Of a DNA stretch of 64,000 nucleotides, positions 10,401 to 21,588 are shown one piece after another. Below the pieces are notes generated by a model. That model saw nothing but the letters and a program-made list of their open reading frames with translations. It had not been told where the DNA came from and did no database searches. The DNA is from Tilletia caries (lineage: Eukaryota; Basidiomycota; Exobasidiomycetes; Tilletiales; Tilletiaceae): positions 1,302,001 through 1,366,000 of the forward strand of contig JALUTQ010000045.1 in assembly GCA_032718865.1 (NCBI GenBank). Reading direction: 5' to 3'. Every line of letters starts with the position of its first letter. Position 1 is the first letter of the stretch. The position numbers and the translations under genes are program-made.

Positions 10401-12773
10401 CTACCAGAAACCGCCTCCACCACTACCCCATGCATCCTCAGAAGTTCCAGTCCCAATCGCAGGTACGCCTAGGCTTCCCGACGTCGCCGTTGCCGTATCC
10501 CCTGCTGTTGCAGGTGCTGCTGGCAGTACAGGCGGAATCGCCCCGCCGTCCGCCTTCGTTTTCTTCTTCTTCTTCCGCACCTCGACCACACCGACGACTG
10601 ATGTCTTTGCCTGCGGCGGCGGCGGTTGTTGGCCTTCCGCACTTTGAGATGTCGTTGCTAACTGCGCCGCTTTAGGTACGTCCGATGTTCCCTCCGGTTC
10701 GGCGTCCCATGCAACTGCCCCTTCAAGCTTCTTCGCTTGTCGTATACGTAACTTCTTCGCCTTCTCCTGCGGTTCCTTCGATCCTGCTTCCGACGGGTTA
10801 GATTCCTCTACCGACTCGTCCTTCGCCGCCGCCTTCTTCCTCCTCTTCTTTTTCTTTTTGTCCTTCGACTCGTCATCTCCATCATCGATAGGAGATTGCG
10901 TTGGTACCTTCGCTGGCGGTGCGATCCCATCGTCATTTTGGGTATCATCGACATCCATCGGCGCAACAGACGAAGTCCCCTCCTTATTCCCCTTCTTGGA
11001 TGCACCCCGGCTGCCGCGACGTACGGTCTTCTGGCTGCTTTCCGCAGTCGTCGATTTGGAGCGCGTCCGGGAGTCTTCTGAAGAGGAGGGCATGCTTTCT
11101 TCGTTGAGATGCTTGCGCTTCTTTCGCGTGGACTCTGCTGGAGACGCGTCGCCAGCTTGAGCGACGGACTTGCTTTCTTTGCCTTCCTCCTTGAGCACAG
11201 GCGCCTTCTTCGTGTTCGATCGTTTCTTTGAACCAGCAGAATCGGCTTCCGAAGGTGCTGCAACGCTCTCCTCGCTGTCTTCTGCTCGTTTGCGTTTGAT
11301 CCGCGGTTGAACAGGCTCGGCATTGGAATCGCTTGCGGGAGGAGGGCGAGCGGCATTCCGACCTTTTTTCACAGTCTTCTCCTTCTTGGGGATATCTGAC
11401 ACCACGCGGGTGTCGTCGAGTGAACGCAGGTTGCGGTGCGTGGCGAGGATCTGAGGGCTCCAGAAAGTAAGCACATGCGACCTTGTATGCAGAGAGCGCA
11501 GCGTGAACTCCAGCGAAGACTCACCTTCTCTCGATACCCCTCCAGCTCGCATACTGGATTGTCCTTCAAGTTCAGCACCGCCAGACCACCGCGCCGCTCT
11601 CCTTCCTGACTCTGCTGGTCGTCCGCCTTGAGCAATGGGCCTAGCTTGTCCCAGTCGTCGATCCCGCACGAGTTGAGCTCTAGGGTCATCAACCCCTTTC
11701 CAGAGCCGTCGGTTCCTTTAGCCCACGTTGCCATATGGGCTGGCAATCCGTTCTTGGCGAGCCTTGGATTCTGACCGAGCCGTACCTCGCGGAGAGAGAG
11801 CAAGGGTGTGAAGTCAGGCAAGATCGTGGAAGTCGTGCTGACACCTGACCCGGTCGACGGACCGAGATCGTTGAAGGTGATGGACAGCTTTGTGAGACTT
11901 GGGCAGGACGAAGGTAGCGTGGCTGGTAAGGAAGTGAGGTTGTTATGGGACAAAATAAGGGTATTGAGATGGGGAAGAGGTGGAAACGTGGAGGACTGGG
12001 TGAGGAAAGAGAGGTTGTTATTGTTCAGGATGAGAGCGCGGAGGTTCGGGAGGGTGTGGATTGGAGGAGGAGAAGGAAGCGCGCAGTGTGCGAGGTTCAG
12101 AACTGTGGACAGAGAAACGCAAGTCGGTCAAGGATATCAGTAAAGGTCGCCGACAGGACTGGCGAATGTAGGGGTGCTCACCGAAAAGGGCGGGAAGAAG
12201 TTCGAGTCCACTCCAAATCTTTGATGAAGCCTCTCCGGACGAGATCCGCTTCTTCGCAGGCGCTTCAGATTTGGAGGCAGCAAGCTCCTCCCCGAGCCCC
12301 GCATTGCCGGCCATGCTGAGCCAGGTCAACCTGCGCCCAAACCACTCCTTCTCGCCTTCTACGGCGGACGTCTGTTTTGCGCTCTTCTTCTTGGAGATGT
12401 GAACCGCTTTGGCGAGCAGGTCTGTCGATGTCAGGCCTGCGTGGGAGAGGTCGAGTCTGGTGAGGAGGGTGAAGCAGGCGAGCTGGGCTGGGATCTTTGA
12501 TGCTGCCTCTGGATCGGAGAGCGGTTTGGGCGGCTTGGAGAGTGAGAGCGATGTTCTTGCAAATATATCGTCTTCCCCATCCTCCTCCGTGTCGCTCTCG
12601 TCATCCTCGTCCTCGTCCTTGACCTCGTCCTCGTCGCCATCATCATCAGCAGCTACCTTCGCTGGACCAGAGGCGGCGGCGGCACCGGAGGCAGCGCGCT
12701 GCTGGGTGTTCTTCTGCAGCTTTCCCTTCGAGAGTACGCCCTCGGGCTTCTTGTTCGCATCGACGCGTGCCAT
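10401..12773 (-). CDS. Leucine-rich-repeat protein with a long charged tail, probably nuclear
   Basis: Three exons: 12773-12182, 12102-11525 and 11450-10401; 739 codons plus stop. The start MARVDANKKPEG is chosen for its good context (GTCATGGC); an in-frame ATG at 12824 would add 17 residues. The N-terminus has a run of Asp/Glu (DDDGDEDEVKDEDEDDESD). Residues of about 110-390 hold LRR units (FTLLTRLDLSHAGL, LPNLRALILNNNNLSFL, LPHLNTLILSHNNLTSLP, LAVLNLKDNPVC) ending in an LRR-cap-like segment. The last ~340 residues are Lys/Ser/Glu-rich with basic clusters (KDKKKKKRRKKAAAK) that fit nuclear localisation signals. I cannot name an orthologue. It is divergent from the HIT gene across a 276-bp promoter. 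Confidence 0.8.
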
Positions 12774-13049
12774 GACTAGTCTGTATGCTGCTCTTCCACA
12801 ATTCGAAGGCAGGTCTGGCTTCATCCTGTGATCCTGTCACAGCTGGCCAAGGTTCCCGCCCAAAAAAGTGGGTGAGGCTCGGAGCCTTTCTTTCTGACAA
12901 CAAGTCACGTGACTGGGATGCCACATGGCCAGATCGGGCGTGGTCGAACGACACCTTCTCGCCGGAAGCATGTAAAGTATGTATGCGCACGGCCACCGGC
13001 TCGACCTCACGACTCACGACACCTCCGGTGAGTTTCTGGATTCGTGAGC

Positions 13050-13764
13050 ATGGATCGTCGCCCCTTCGCTGACCTCGCGCTGCGCTTCTCTCCCCCTCCA
13101 CCCCCAGTCCAAGCCAAAACGAATTCGCCCACCATTCTCGCCCGAACGCTGCCCCGCCTCCTCCGCGCTTCCACCTCTGCAATGTCATCCTCCCCAACCA
13201 ACAAGGACGCAAACTGTCTCTTCTGCAAGATCATCGACGGCAAGATCCCTTCTTACAAACTCGCCGAGACCGAGTCCGCCTATGCCTTTCTCGACATCGG
13301 ACCACTGTCCAAAGGTCACTCGCTCGTGATTCCCAAGTACCATGCGGCCAAGTTGCACGAGCTGCCTGATGATGCCATGGCGGACTTGCTCGTCCTTGCC
13401 AAGCGGATCGCGCTTGCTTCGGGGGCGAAGGACTACAACATCTTGCAGAACAACGGAAGGATTGCGCATCAGGTCGTCGACCATGTTCATTGTACGTTGG
13501 TTGATTTCCATTCCCCCGAGCCTCGTTTCTCTGAGGCCATGCTCAAGTTTCTGTTTCTTCTCTCCATCTTTGGTAGTCCACATGATTCCCAAGCCAGACG
13601 AAGAGCAAGGCCTCGGCATTGAATGGCCTATCACCTCGCCGTCTAAAGAAGAGCTCCAAAAAGTGAGCATTAATTCTAACTGCATATATTCACATTCAAT
13701 GCGTTCTCACTCTCCCCTGGCAACGTCCCTGCAGCTCTTCGAGGACATGAAGCAGAAGCTCTAG
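13050..13764 (+). CDS. HNT1: HIT-domain nucleotide hydrolase (Hint/Hnt1 type)
   Basis: Three exons: 13050-13491, 13577-13662 and 13735-13764; 185 codons plus stop. The HIT fold runs from CLFCKIIDGKIPSYKLAETE to the histidine triad HVHFHMIPK, whose residues are joined across intron 1. Hint proteins hydrolyse AMP-lysine and other nucleoside phosphoramidates. Two in-frame starts are plausible. The one at 13050 adds 44 residues with an Arg-rich amphipathic stretch (ILARTLPRLLRASTSA) that looks like a mitochondrial presequence. The one at 13182 gives a 141-residue cytosolic form of the usual family length. The family call is secure; the symbol is by similarity. Confidence 0.9.
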
Positions 13765-14267
13765 GCACATCAGGATCAGACTCAAGACAGCTCTGACTAC
13801 AGGCCATCCAGTACATATCTCGTTCGCGGCGCCACAGGCCCAATTCACCCTACCGTAATCCTTCCAAATCTCGAAATCAGCAAAGCGCAAAAGAGACGAA
13901 ACAAGGCATGAGCAGGACAGAACAAAGCAAAGCGCCGTCTGGAGAAAGGTTGTGAGAGTGAGAAAGAAAAGAGCACAACAAAGGGATTGGGTCCGCGACA
14001 GGACGAAAAGATGTGAGAAGAGATTAGGAACAGATGAAGCGGAAAGGGAGGGGATGATGTACGGGATAAAGAAAACAAAAAAGGAAACCAAGTACGACGC
14101 GTTATGACCCATTGAGGAAGGAGAGCAGGAAGAGGGGAGGAAAGGACCAAAGCGAAAGCGAAAGCGAAAGAGAGGAAAAGCCAAATCACCAACCGACCCG
14201 ACCCTGCTAACACAGTCCGACCCATACACCCCCAGCCCAGAAAGCCCTTCAGAACAGCCATTTTCAT
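13765..14267. other. Convergent 3' region
   Basis: This gap lies between the HIT gene and the AT-hook gene. It is purine-rich on the plus strand, including GAAAGC repeats near 14150-14175, and probably holds both 3'UTRs. No gene seen. Confidence 0.5.
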
Positions 14268-17177
14268 TCATCCCATTCGAGCACCGGCACGCTGATACGG
14301 ATGAACATGCTGCTGTTGCTGCTGAGCATGCTGGTGCTGCTGCTGCTGTTGTTGTTGCTGCTGGTGATGGTGCTGCTGCTGCTGTTGCTGATGGTGCTGC
14401 TGTTGCTGTTGATGATGGGCATGTTGTTGCTGTTGATGATGAGCATGATGTTGTTGTTGATGCTGCTGCTGCTGTTGTTGTTGTTGCTGCTGCTGGTGCT
14501 GCTGTTGTTGATGAGCATGCTGCTGTTGCTGGTGATGCTGCTGCTGCTGTTGATGATGCTGCTGCTGCTGCTGCTGTTGCTGATGCAAATGATGCGCAGC
14601 CACACTCCCACGCGCACCAAACTCAAACTCCATCACAGCCTGCGCCGCTGCCGCCGCCGCCATGCCAACCGAATCATGCCCATGCCCATGTCCATGCTGT
14701 TGTTGCTGCCCATGTGCATGTGCATGCGGAAGGGACGTACCCGATCGACCCATGCTGCCCCGACTCTGTCCCATCCCCCCACCCCCTAAAGAAGACAACC
14801 CTCCCAACCCCTGCAGCCCAGCCAGGGACACCGGCATCCCGGTCGCTCCCGTCGGCATACCGTACAAGTGATGCTGCGAGTAATGCGCCCCAAAGGACGA
14901 TACCGGCGGACCTGTTCCCGATCCCGGCGCAGCAGAAACAGCAGTAGCAGCAGACGGAGGTGCGGGCGGGGGCGCCATGCTGTACGAGTTCCGAGAAGCA
15001 GCAGCAGCAGCAGCCACAGCCGCGGCCGCAGCAGCATGTTGTTGAACCACGTCTGCGCCGTTACTCGAACCCGACGTCCCGCCACCGCCATGATGCATCT
15101 GGCCCGAACCGGAGCCTGAGCCAGTAACACCGACATTAACCACACTCTGCACCACCGCCGTCTGTGCCGCCGAGTTGGCCTGATTCGCGTTCCGACTGCC
15201 GGAAGAAGGGGCAGCAGCAGCCGCCGAACCGCCCGTCACAGCACCCGACCCGTTCCCGTTCCCACTCCCACTCCCACTCGACGCCGAGCCCGAACCACCC
15301 GAGACCGAACCACCGCTGAGCGAAAGCAACACCCGATCCGTTTGCCAAACCTTCTCCGCCTGCTGCGCATCCAACAAATCCTGCAAATACGTATTCGACG
15401 GTCTCCCCCTCTTCGGCTTCGCCGGCCAGGACACAGGCGAGTCCTGCGCAGGACCCGTAGGCAGCGTCGGGTCCGACAGTCGCCGGACACGCTGCTGACC
15501 TTTCACAAAGCCATTGGCCTGGTTGATCGCCTCGGCCACGGCGGCCGTGGCGGGGCTGGTCGTTTTGCGGATCCGGACTCGCATCGCGCGCGTTCCGTCC
15601 CCGTTGAGTTTCGGGGGACGGCCCCGGGGACGCTTGCCGGTGAGCGGGTTGATTAACATTGGCTTGGCGAGCATCGTTGGTGTTGGGGGTGTTCTGGGGG
15701 CGTCCAGTCCTGGGGGCGGAGGGGGTGGAGGTGGAGCTGGCATAACACTGGATATGGATGTGGACGGCGCAGGGCCGGGAGCGGGGGCGGGAGCAGGAGC
15801 ATGAGCAGGGGCCAAAGCGGAAGCGGCTATGATTGTATTTGTGGCGGCAGCCGTGGCTTTGTTTGGACCCCTTTGCCGGACTCTCGGCTTCTTGACCGGC
15901 GGCCCTGCTGGTTCCGCGGACGCTGCGGGAGCAGGTGCAGGAGCAGGTGCAGGTGCAGGTACAGGAATCGCTACCGGCGCCAGCATCGGCGCTGGTGGTG
16001 GAGGAGGGGGAGCAAGTGAAGCCGCTGGTACTGCTGCTGGATCTGGAGCTGGCAGCGGATTCTTGCGTGGACGACCTGGTCTTCGGCGAGCTGGAGTTCC
16101 ATCAGTTACGGGATTTGGTGCTGCTGAAGAAGAAGCCAGGGCCGGACCGGAGCCAGATGCCACTGCCATGGGTGCTGATGTTGATCCTGCTTGATCGATG
16201 GTAGGCATCCAACCAGCTTGCTGTGCCGGTGCAGGGGCAGCAACTGGAGCAGCCGACACAGCTTCTCCCACCTCGCCAGTTTGCGTCATATCAACAGCCT
16301 TCCTTTTCCTACCAGGCTTCTTGGGTGGACTAGGCTCCTTATCAGGCTTGCGTGGCCGTCCAATTCGCTTCCGGACGCTGCCGTCCTTGTTCCTGGGAGC
16401 TTCGGAAGGCGGGGCTTCATTGTTGGCCACCGCATCGAGGGCAGCTTGTACGAGAGCGGCGCGATTGTCGCGCGCCTGTTGATCGGCTATGCGCTGCTGC
16501 TTGCGACGCTCTGCATCGACGGCTTCTTGGTCCGTCTTGGGCTTAGGAGGACGACCGCGCTTGCGGGGAGTTTGTGTGGCGTCAGCGCCGGAGGCTGCTC
16601 CTACTGATGATGTTGAGGCACGCGGCGCTGAAGGAGGAGGCGGAGGACCAGCAGCAACATTATTAGACGCAGATGCCGATGAAGATGCTTGCGCCTGTGT
16701 GGGCATAGATTGAGCCGCGGCAGAGATGGCTTGGTGTGGATGCATCATGTGGGAGGCCTGCCCCGACTGGGCTGAGGAAGGCGCGGCCATGGGATGGGAG
16801 TTGAAGGAGGTAAGGCTGAGGTTGCTCGATCCTGGCTCGGGACCGAAGAGAGCCTGCCACGAGGGCCCATCGATGCTCTGTGGAGAGTGCGAGTGGGCAA
16901 TGTCTGCGGCAGTGCGACTGTGCTGGCGATGGTGTTGTTGTTGCTGCTGCTGTGACTGGTAGCTGTGGTTGGCTGCTGCCGCCGCTGCGACGGCCGCCGA
17001 GGTGACGGCGCTGAGGTACTGGCCCTGTGAGCTGGGCGCGTCGTTTTGATTGTTGTTGTTGCTGTTGGACCCGGACACGTCGGTGGAAGTGTCGCCGGCA
17101 GTGTTGGCTGTGTTCCCGCCCGAGGTGCGCGGGACGGGAGCCAGCAGCCGCTTGAACGGCTGCAGGAAGGACGACAT
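14268..17177 (-). CDS. Large AT-hook protein with polyglutamine/histidine C-terminus
   Basis: Single exon, 969 residues. At least five AT-hook or AT-hook-like motifs are visible: TPRKRGRPPKPK (about residue 205), RKRIGRPRKPDK (about 270), ARRRPGRPRKNP, GKRPRGRPPKLNG and KPKRGRPSNTY. AT-hooks bind the minor groove of AT-rich DNA, so a chromatin or transcription role is likely. The rest is low complexity: Pro/Ala tracts, Gly/Ser tracts and a C-terminal block of about 110 residues that is almost only Gln and His. No other DNA-binding or enzymatic domain is recognisable. The start is the first ATG after stops (MSSFLQPFKRLLAPV). Confidence 0.85.
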   Translation of the reverse strand: MSSFLQPFKRLLAPVPRTSGGNTANTAGDTSTDVSGSNSNNNNQNDAPSSQGQYLSAVTSAAVAAAAAANHSYQSQQQQQQHHRQHSRTAADIAHSHSPQSIDGPSWQALFGPEPGSSNLSLTSFNSHPMAAPSSAQSGQASHMMHPHQAISAAAQSMPTQAQASSSASASNNVAAGPPPPPSAPRASTSSVGAASGADATQTPRKRGRPPKPKTDQEAVDAERRKQQRIADQQARDNRAALVQAALDAVANNEAPPSEAPRNKDGSVRKRIGRPRKPDKEPSPPKKPGRKRKAVDMTQTGEVGEAVSAAPVAAPAPAQQAGWMPTIDQAGSTSAPMAVASGSGPALASSSAAPNPVTDGTPARRRPGRPRKNPLPAPDPAAVPAASLAPPPPPPAPMLAPVAIPVPAPAPAPAPAPAASAEPAGPPVKKPRVRQRGPNKATAAATNTIIAASALAPAHAPAPAPAPGPAPSTSISSVMPAPPPPPPPPGLDAPRTPPTPTMLAKPMLINPLTGKRPRGRPPKLNGDGTRAMRVRIRKTTSPATAAVAEAINQANGFVKGQQRVRRLSDPTLPTGPAQDSPVSWPAKPKRGRPSNTYLQDLLDAQQAEKVWQTDRVLLSLSGGSVSGGSGSASSGSGSGNGNGSGAVTGGSAAAAAPSSGSRNANQANSAAQTAVVQSVVNVGVTGSGSGSGQMHHGGGGTSGSSNGADVVQQHAAAAAAVAAAAAASRNSYSMAPPPAPPSAATAVSAAPGSGTGPPVSSFGAHYSQHHLYGMPTGATGMPVSLAGLQGLGGLSSLGGGGMGQSRGSMGRSGTSLPHAHAHGQQQQHGHGHGHDSVGMAAAAAAQAVMEFEFGARGSVAAHHLHQQQQQQQQHHQQQQQHHQQQQHAHQQQQHQQQQQQQQQQQHQQQHHAHHQQQQHAHHQQQQQHHQQQQQQHHHQQQQQQQQQHQHAQQQQQHVHPYQRAGARMG
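14300..14585 (-). repeat. CAG/CAA/CAT trinucleotide tract coding polyQ/H
   Basis: Nearly pure CAG, CAA, CAC and CAT codons on the minus strand (TGCTGTTG on the plus strand). Uninterrupted CAG runs reach five or six codons. The interruptions by CAA and CAT should limit slippage. Confidence 0.95.
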
Positions 17178-18211
17178 CGATTCGCGACTCGCGCGCGTCT
17201 CTCGCTGTCGCGCTGTCTGCTCTGCTCAGCGCTGCGAGGTGAAGCGTGAAGGTGTGAGATATGAGACGCGAGAGTCGAGACGCGTCGGGATCTCGTCCAA
17301 GCCAAAATCAATGAAAGGGATGCGAAAATCACAAAACAAAGCCCCGTGTGCCTTTTTCTTTTTTCCAGAATGCCACGTGATCTGGCCGTCTGCGAACAGG
17401 CACGGAACGGTACAGTTCACCCACAGTGTTCACCGCCTCGACCTCCGCCTCGACCGCACCTCTCAATTCTCACATCTCACCGAGAGGGCGAAGCCGCGAA
17501 GGTGTCCAAGCAAGCTCTGCGTACGTGCGATCTTTCATGCTTGGCTTGGTGCCTAGACGAGCTTGGCCTCACCGCCTCACCAGCTTCTTCGATTCAGCAT
17601 GTTCCGAGTAGTTCTGCTTTCGCTAACCCTGAACCCTGAACTTCATCACTCCCCTCCCGCTCTTCTTCGTCCTGCCCCTGCCTTGCTTTTTTTCACAGCA
17701 CTATGTCCTGATCAGCACTAGCACTACCGCCACCACGCTCAGGACTCTCATCTCCTGTCCGCCTTGGCCATTACCCGACCCCCGCCCGAAGTCCGCTCTC
17801 ATCTTCTGTTCGCCTTGGCCATTGCCCGACCTCCGCAGATAGCTCATCTGACAAGCAAGTAAGATAAGGCGGGCGAGTATAGTCAGTAGTGTGAGGTGTC
17901 GTACGAGCCTATGAGGACGAGCGGCAGCGCGAGAGCCGTCAGGCGTCAGGCGTCAGGACTCAGGACGCCCGCTCCCTTCGGGCGGCCCTGACTTTATGAA
18001 CCTAATAATCCATGTCGCCATGTCGCAAACTCCCCGAAGCACAGACGGATTCTTCATTCTGCCCAGTGTCCAGCTTCGACCAAGTGAAAGAAACGCCCCT
18101 GTCCCGCTACATATATAATCTCCGTTGATCGTTACGTCCCTTCCCTTCCCTTTCTCTACCCGCAGTCTTTCCCCTCTTCCTCTCCTGCCCCTCTCCTGAC
18201 TATTCACCACA
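17178..18211. other. Divergent intergenic region
   Basis: This 1.03-kb region lies between the AT-hook gene and the chitin deacetylase gene. It contains a partial duplication around 17750-17835 (CGCCTTGGCCATT...CCCGAC twice) and a GTCAGGC run at about 17938-17960. The leader of the deacetylase is pyrimidine-rich. No gene seen. Confidence 0.55.
18111..18118 (+). promoter_or_regulatory. Probable TATA box of the chitin deacetylase gene
   Basis: ATATATAA ends about 94 bp upstream of the ATG at 18212, with a pyrimidine-rich stretch in between. Confidence 0.45.
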
Positions 18212-20146
18212 ATGCAGTTCTCCACCCTCCGTCTGAGCGCCAGCCTCGCCTTCGTTCTGGCCTCCCTCCTCTCCCCCTCCCTCGCCGCCCCGCACGACGC
18301 CCGGAGCCAAAACGAGATCACTCCAGCCAAGCGCGCCATTGACAACCGCGAGGCAGCGCTCGCCACACTCTCGCCCGTCGTCAGGGCCGATCTCGAGAAA
18401 CTGAGCCCCGACGACTACCAGCTCTTCTTGAACCACGACATCCAGAAGCGGGATGATAAATTCGTAGGCGGCGGACCGGCGCACGATGCGGACGCTACGT
18501 GGATCAATGGCCATGTGAGTCTACTTGTTTTTTGTTTTTGTTTTTTTTTTTTTTGGCATGGGCGAGCAGGCGGTGGTCAAAGTATCAGTATATCTGACCC
18601 TTGTCGATCTTCTTTCCCTCGATGTCCGAACTGAACAGGGTCCTGGTATCGGCAACTGCGCCAACGGCATCGCCATTACCCTCGACGACGGCCCCTACCA
18701 GTTCCACGAGAGCATCTCCAAGAACTTCTCTGAAGCAAACCAGATCGCCAACTTCTTCGTCAATGGCTTGAACTGGTTCGTAACGCTCCTTCTCCCTCAT
18801 CTACGAGCCGCAAAAGCTGACCAGACTTTTCCTTTCTTTCCCCCTGTGAATCATTAGGGGATGGTACGCTTCTTTTTCTCTTGATTCCTTCCCCATCATC
18901 CGGGAGCCGCAAAGCTAAACAGATCTTCTTTTTCTTGCCTTTTTCTTCAACGATAGCATCTACGACCCGGCTAACGTCCGCGGTCTCCGTCGCGCTCACG
19001 CCCTGGGCCACTACCACTTCTCCCACACCTGGTCGCACGGTAAGCACATGAAACGCTCCACCCTCCCTTTTAGCGATGCAAAAAAGCTGACATAGAGATC
19101 TTTTGATTCAACAGTGAACCTCACGTCGGGTCTCACCTACGAGCAGATCGACAGGCAGGTCCAGCTTGTCGAGGATGCCCTCTGGAAGATTCTGTACGTG
19201 GTGCTCTGCTATCCCACATCCCATCTCCTTTTCAGCGGGAGAAAAAAATGATTCTCACACCTCTCTTCCTCACTCTTCCAGGGGAGTCGTGCCCGCTTTC
19301 ATCCGACCTCCGTACGGCGAGACGAACCGGACGATTATCAAGTAAGTTGACCTTGCAGGGATTCATTTCTCCCGCCTTTCTTTGCTGACACGATCTCCGT
19401 ATGACTTTAACAGCTACCTCACCAACAGGTGGGGTTACAAGGTCATCCAGTGGGACCGGGATGCCGGGTACGTTTCGCATCCTTCGTCCTCCCTCTTCCT
19501 TCAGATCGTCTAGACTCACAATCTTCTGCTCAATGCTCCTTTCTCGCACCTTTCTAGTGACGCCGCCGGAAACTCCACCGAGCAGTCCACTGCTGTGTAT
19601 GCCGATTTCAAGACTGGCGAGCGCCACCTCATCCTCAACCACGAGGTCAAGCAGCCCACAGCCGACGTCGTCATCCCCTACGCCCTCAAGCGTGAGTCTC
19701 GTTCCCGTTTGCCTGGTCCCCAGGAGCGTCTCTCCCGTTCACTGAACTTATACAATCCCCATTCGGGCACTCTACTTCCTTTTTCGCGCCTGCTTCTCAT
19801 TTTGGCCTTACCCGAATACAGACCTCGCGGAGATCAATCAGCCTTCGATCGGTGTCCACCAGTGCCTCAGGGGCCAGCCCTCCCCGTACAAGGTCGTCGG
19901 CAAGAAGAGCAAGCGCGACGCGTGAGTGCTCTTGATTGTGCTCGACGAACGTCTATTCGTCTTGCTGAACCTTCGTGTATGTCCTCCCCCTTCCCGTGAT
20001 TCCTCGTTTGTCCCTCATCTGTACAGAACCTGGACTTGGTAAGTTGATGAGGTCGAATCGTGGCTTGCCTTTGAGCGAGAATGCTGACGTCCGTCTCTGG
20101 TTTCCTCTCCAACAGCGAGGGCACACCCGCTCCAGGCAAGCCCTGA
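18212..20146 (+). CDS. Secreted chitin deacetylase (polysaccharide deacetylase, CE4)
   Basis: Eleven exons: 18212-18514, 18639-18775, 18858-18863, 18957-19039, 19115-19193, 19282-19341, 19414-19467, 19558-19691, 19822-19921, 20027-20038 and 20116-20146; 332 codons plus stop. The 6-nt exon 3 (GGGATG) is needed to read NWGCIYD, and the 12-nt exon 10 to read ATWTCEG. Residues 1-25 are a signal peptide. NodB motifs are in order: ITLDDGP (catalytic base and metal Asp), HFSHTWSH (metal His), RPPYGE, WDRDAGD and ILNHEV. The enzyme removes acetyl groups from wall chitin to give chitosan. There is no GPI signal; the C-terminus is a short CEGTPAPGKP, so it is probably soluble or wall-trapped. A KRAIDNR site near residue 37 may be cut by a kexin. 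Confidence 0.9.
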
Positions 20147-20475
20147 TGGACGTCCAACCATTAGTCCGCCATCCCGGCCGACGAAACCTTCGGCGTGACT
20201 CTCTATTGATTCCATCAGCATGCTGCGTGCGCAAGGTCGTCCCCATAGCCAGTTTGACATTGTCTTTCTCCTTTCCACGATCAGCTCCTTTCCCTCTTCG
20301 CGCTCCACGCTTCTTTCACGGGCCTTCCGTCCCTTACGAACAATTCCACGCCGCTTCTGTTTCAAGATGTTCATCGTCGTAACGCGTGAGCTCGAAGGGC
20401 GTCCAGACTGCAGAGCTCGACCATAAATAAAATGAGGCGAAGGCAGATAAAAAACCAAAACAAAGCAAAATGGGC

Positions 20476-21058
20476 GAATGTCCCCCAGACCTGTTCGCTC
20501 ACTCGGACGTCAGACCTTTGACCCGATAAGTACCCGGTCCCACAAGCCTGTAAATAACATTCTCTTGCCCTGTAACTGTCATCCGTTGAACCTGGAAAAA
20601 GCTTTAGTATATCCACCGTTCCCCCTTTAAGGACACTCTCTACCCGACACAGACCCCAAACCCATAGTTTCCCAGACGCTTAGCTTGGGGTTTTAGAACA
20701 TATTTTCACCAGCACATCATCAACAATTCCTTGCAAACGTGTATTTTTTTCAAGGAAGTATCTCTCCAAACCCGGACGTCTCCTTGGTCGTTTTGTTGGC
20801 GTTTTCTGCTCCCAAAAGATGAGCCTGAACGGACGTGTTTTGATGGTGCTGGAGCCTTTTCGTTGCGGATGTGCTGAAGTAATAATTGGTAATTATTTCC
20901 GAAAATCTCACCAAAATTCAGCTTTAAATTTGACCTCTTAACTGGGGAGCGGATGTCTTTGGAGGAGGAACAGTGGTGCCGGACAGGATCAACGGATGTC
21001 TGCCTTAAAGGATCGACGGAAATTTGCTCGAGTGAGCGAACAGGTCTGGGGGACATTC
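20476..21058. mobile_element. Possible MITE-like unit with ~30-bp inverted ends
   Basis: The left end reads GAATGTCCCCCAGACCTGTT and continues CGCTCACTCG. The right end, read on the minus strand, is the same for about 30 bp. The 583-bp unit has no coding capacity. A 13-bp direct repeat CCAAAACAAAGCA lies outside on both sides (20454-20466 and about 21069-21081) but is separated from the inverted ends by 9-10 bp. A simple target duplication is therefore not clear. Confidence 0.5.
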
Positions 21059-21582
21059 CACTAACTTGCCAAAACAAAGCATGTAGCGTGTCCCTTTTTC
21101 ATTTCGATTCTCTCCCTGCAGAATTCTTGACTCACTCGCTGCCATCCCCTTGGCCGACCCCCCCCCGACACCGTCCACACTCCACACTGACAGCAAGATG
21201 GCGACGGTACTCGCTCGTCAGATTTCTGTCTATCAGTTTTTGATGCTTACGACCGATGCTATGCTGCGCTGTTCTGGAACCCCTTGCAGTGTAGCGACTG
21301 GAAGCGTGACCCTCTCTGGCCTCTCCCCATCCCACCTGCATGCAATATATAATGCGTTCATGTGCCAGCTGCCATGCACCGCTCCTTCGTCCTCTCCCTT
21401 CTCCCTCACCATGCATGGCTCCGAGCGGTCTCTTGGATTGTTGTGGGATGAGGCGGCGGGGGCAGTGCGATGAGACGGAAGTTGTTCAAAGGACGACCGA
21501 GCTGAGACCGTCGAGCAAAGGTTGGGGCGTTGGGGGCCGACTCACTTTTGGGCGGCAAAGGGCGGACCTTCTCGCGCGTCGG

Positions 21583-21588
21583 TATAAA
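21583..21588 (+). promoter_or_regulatory. Probable TATA box of the crotonase gene
   Basis: TATAAA lies about 92 bp upstream of the ATG at 21680, in a GC-rich context. Confidence 0.45.

Noticed and set aside
14301..14789. Leu/Met-only open frame on the plus strand
   Set aside because: It is the complement of the CAG/CAT tract of the AT-hook gene; low complexity only.
20454..21081. Small LTR element between the deacetylase and crotonase genes
   Set aside because: The outer direct repeat is only 13 bp and does not carry TG...CA ends; the main signal is an inverted repeat.
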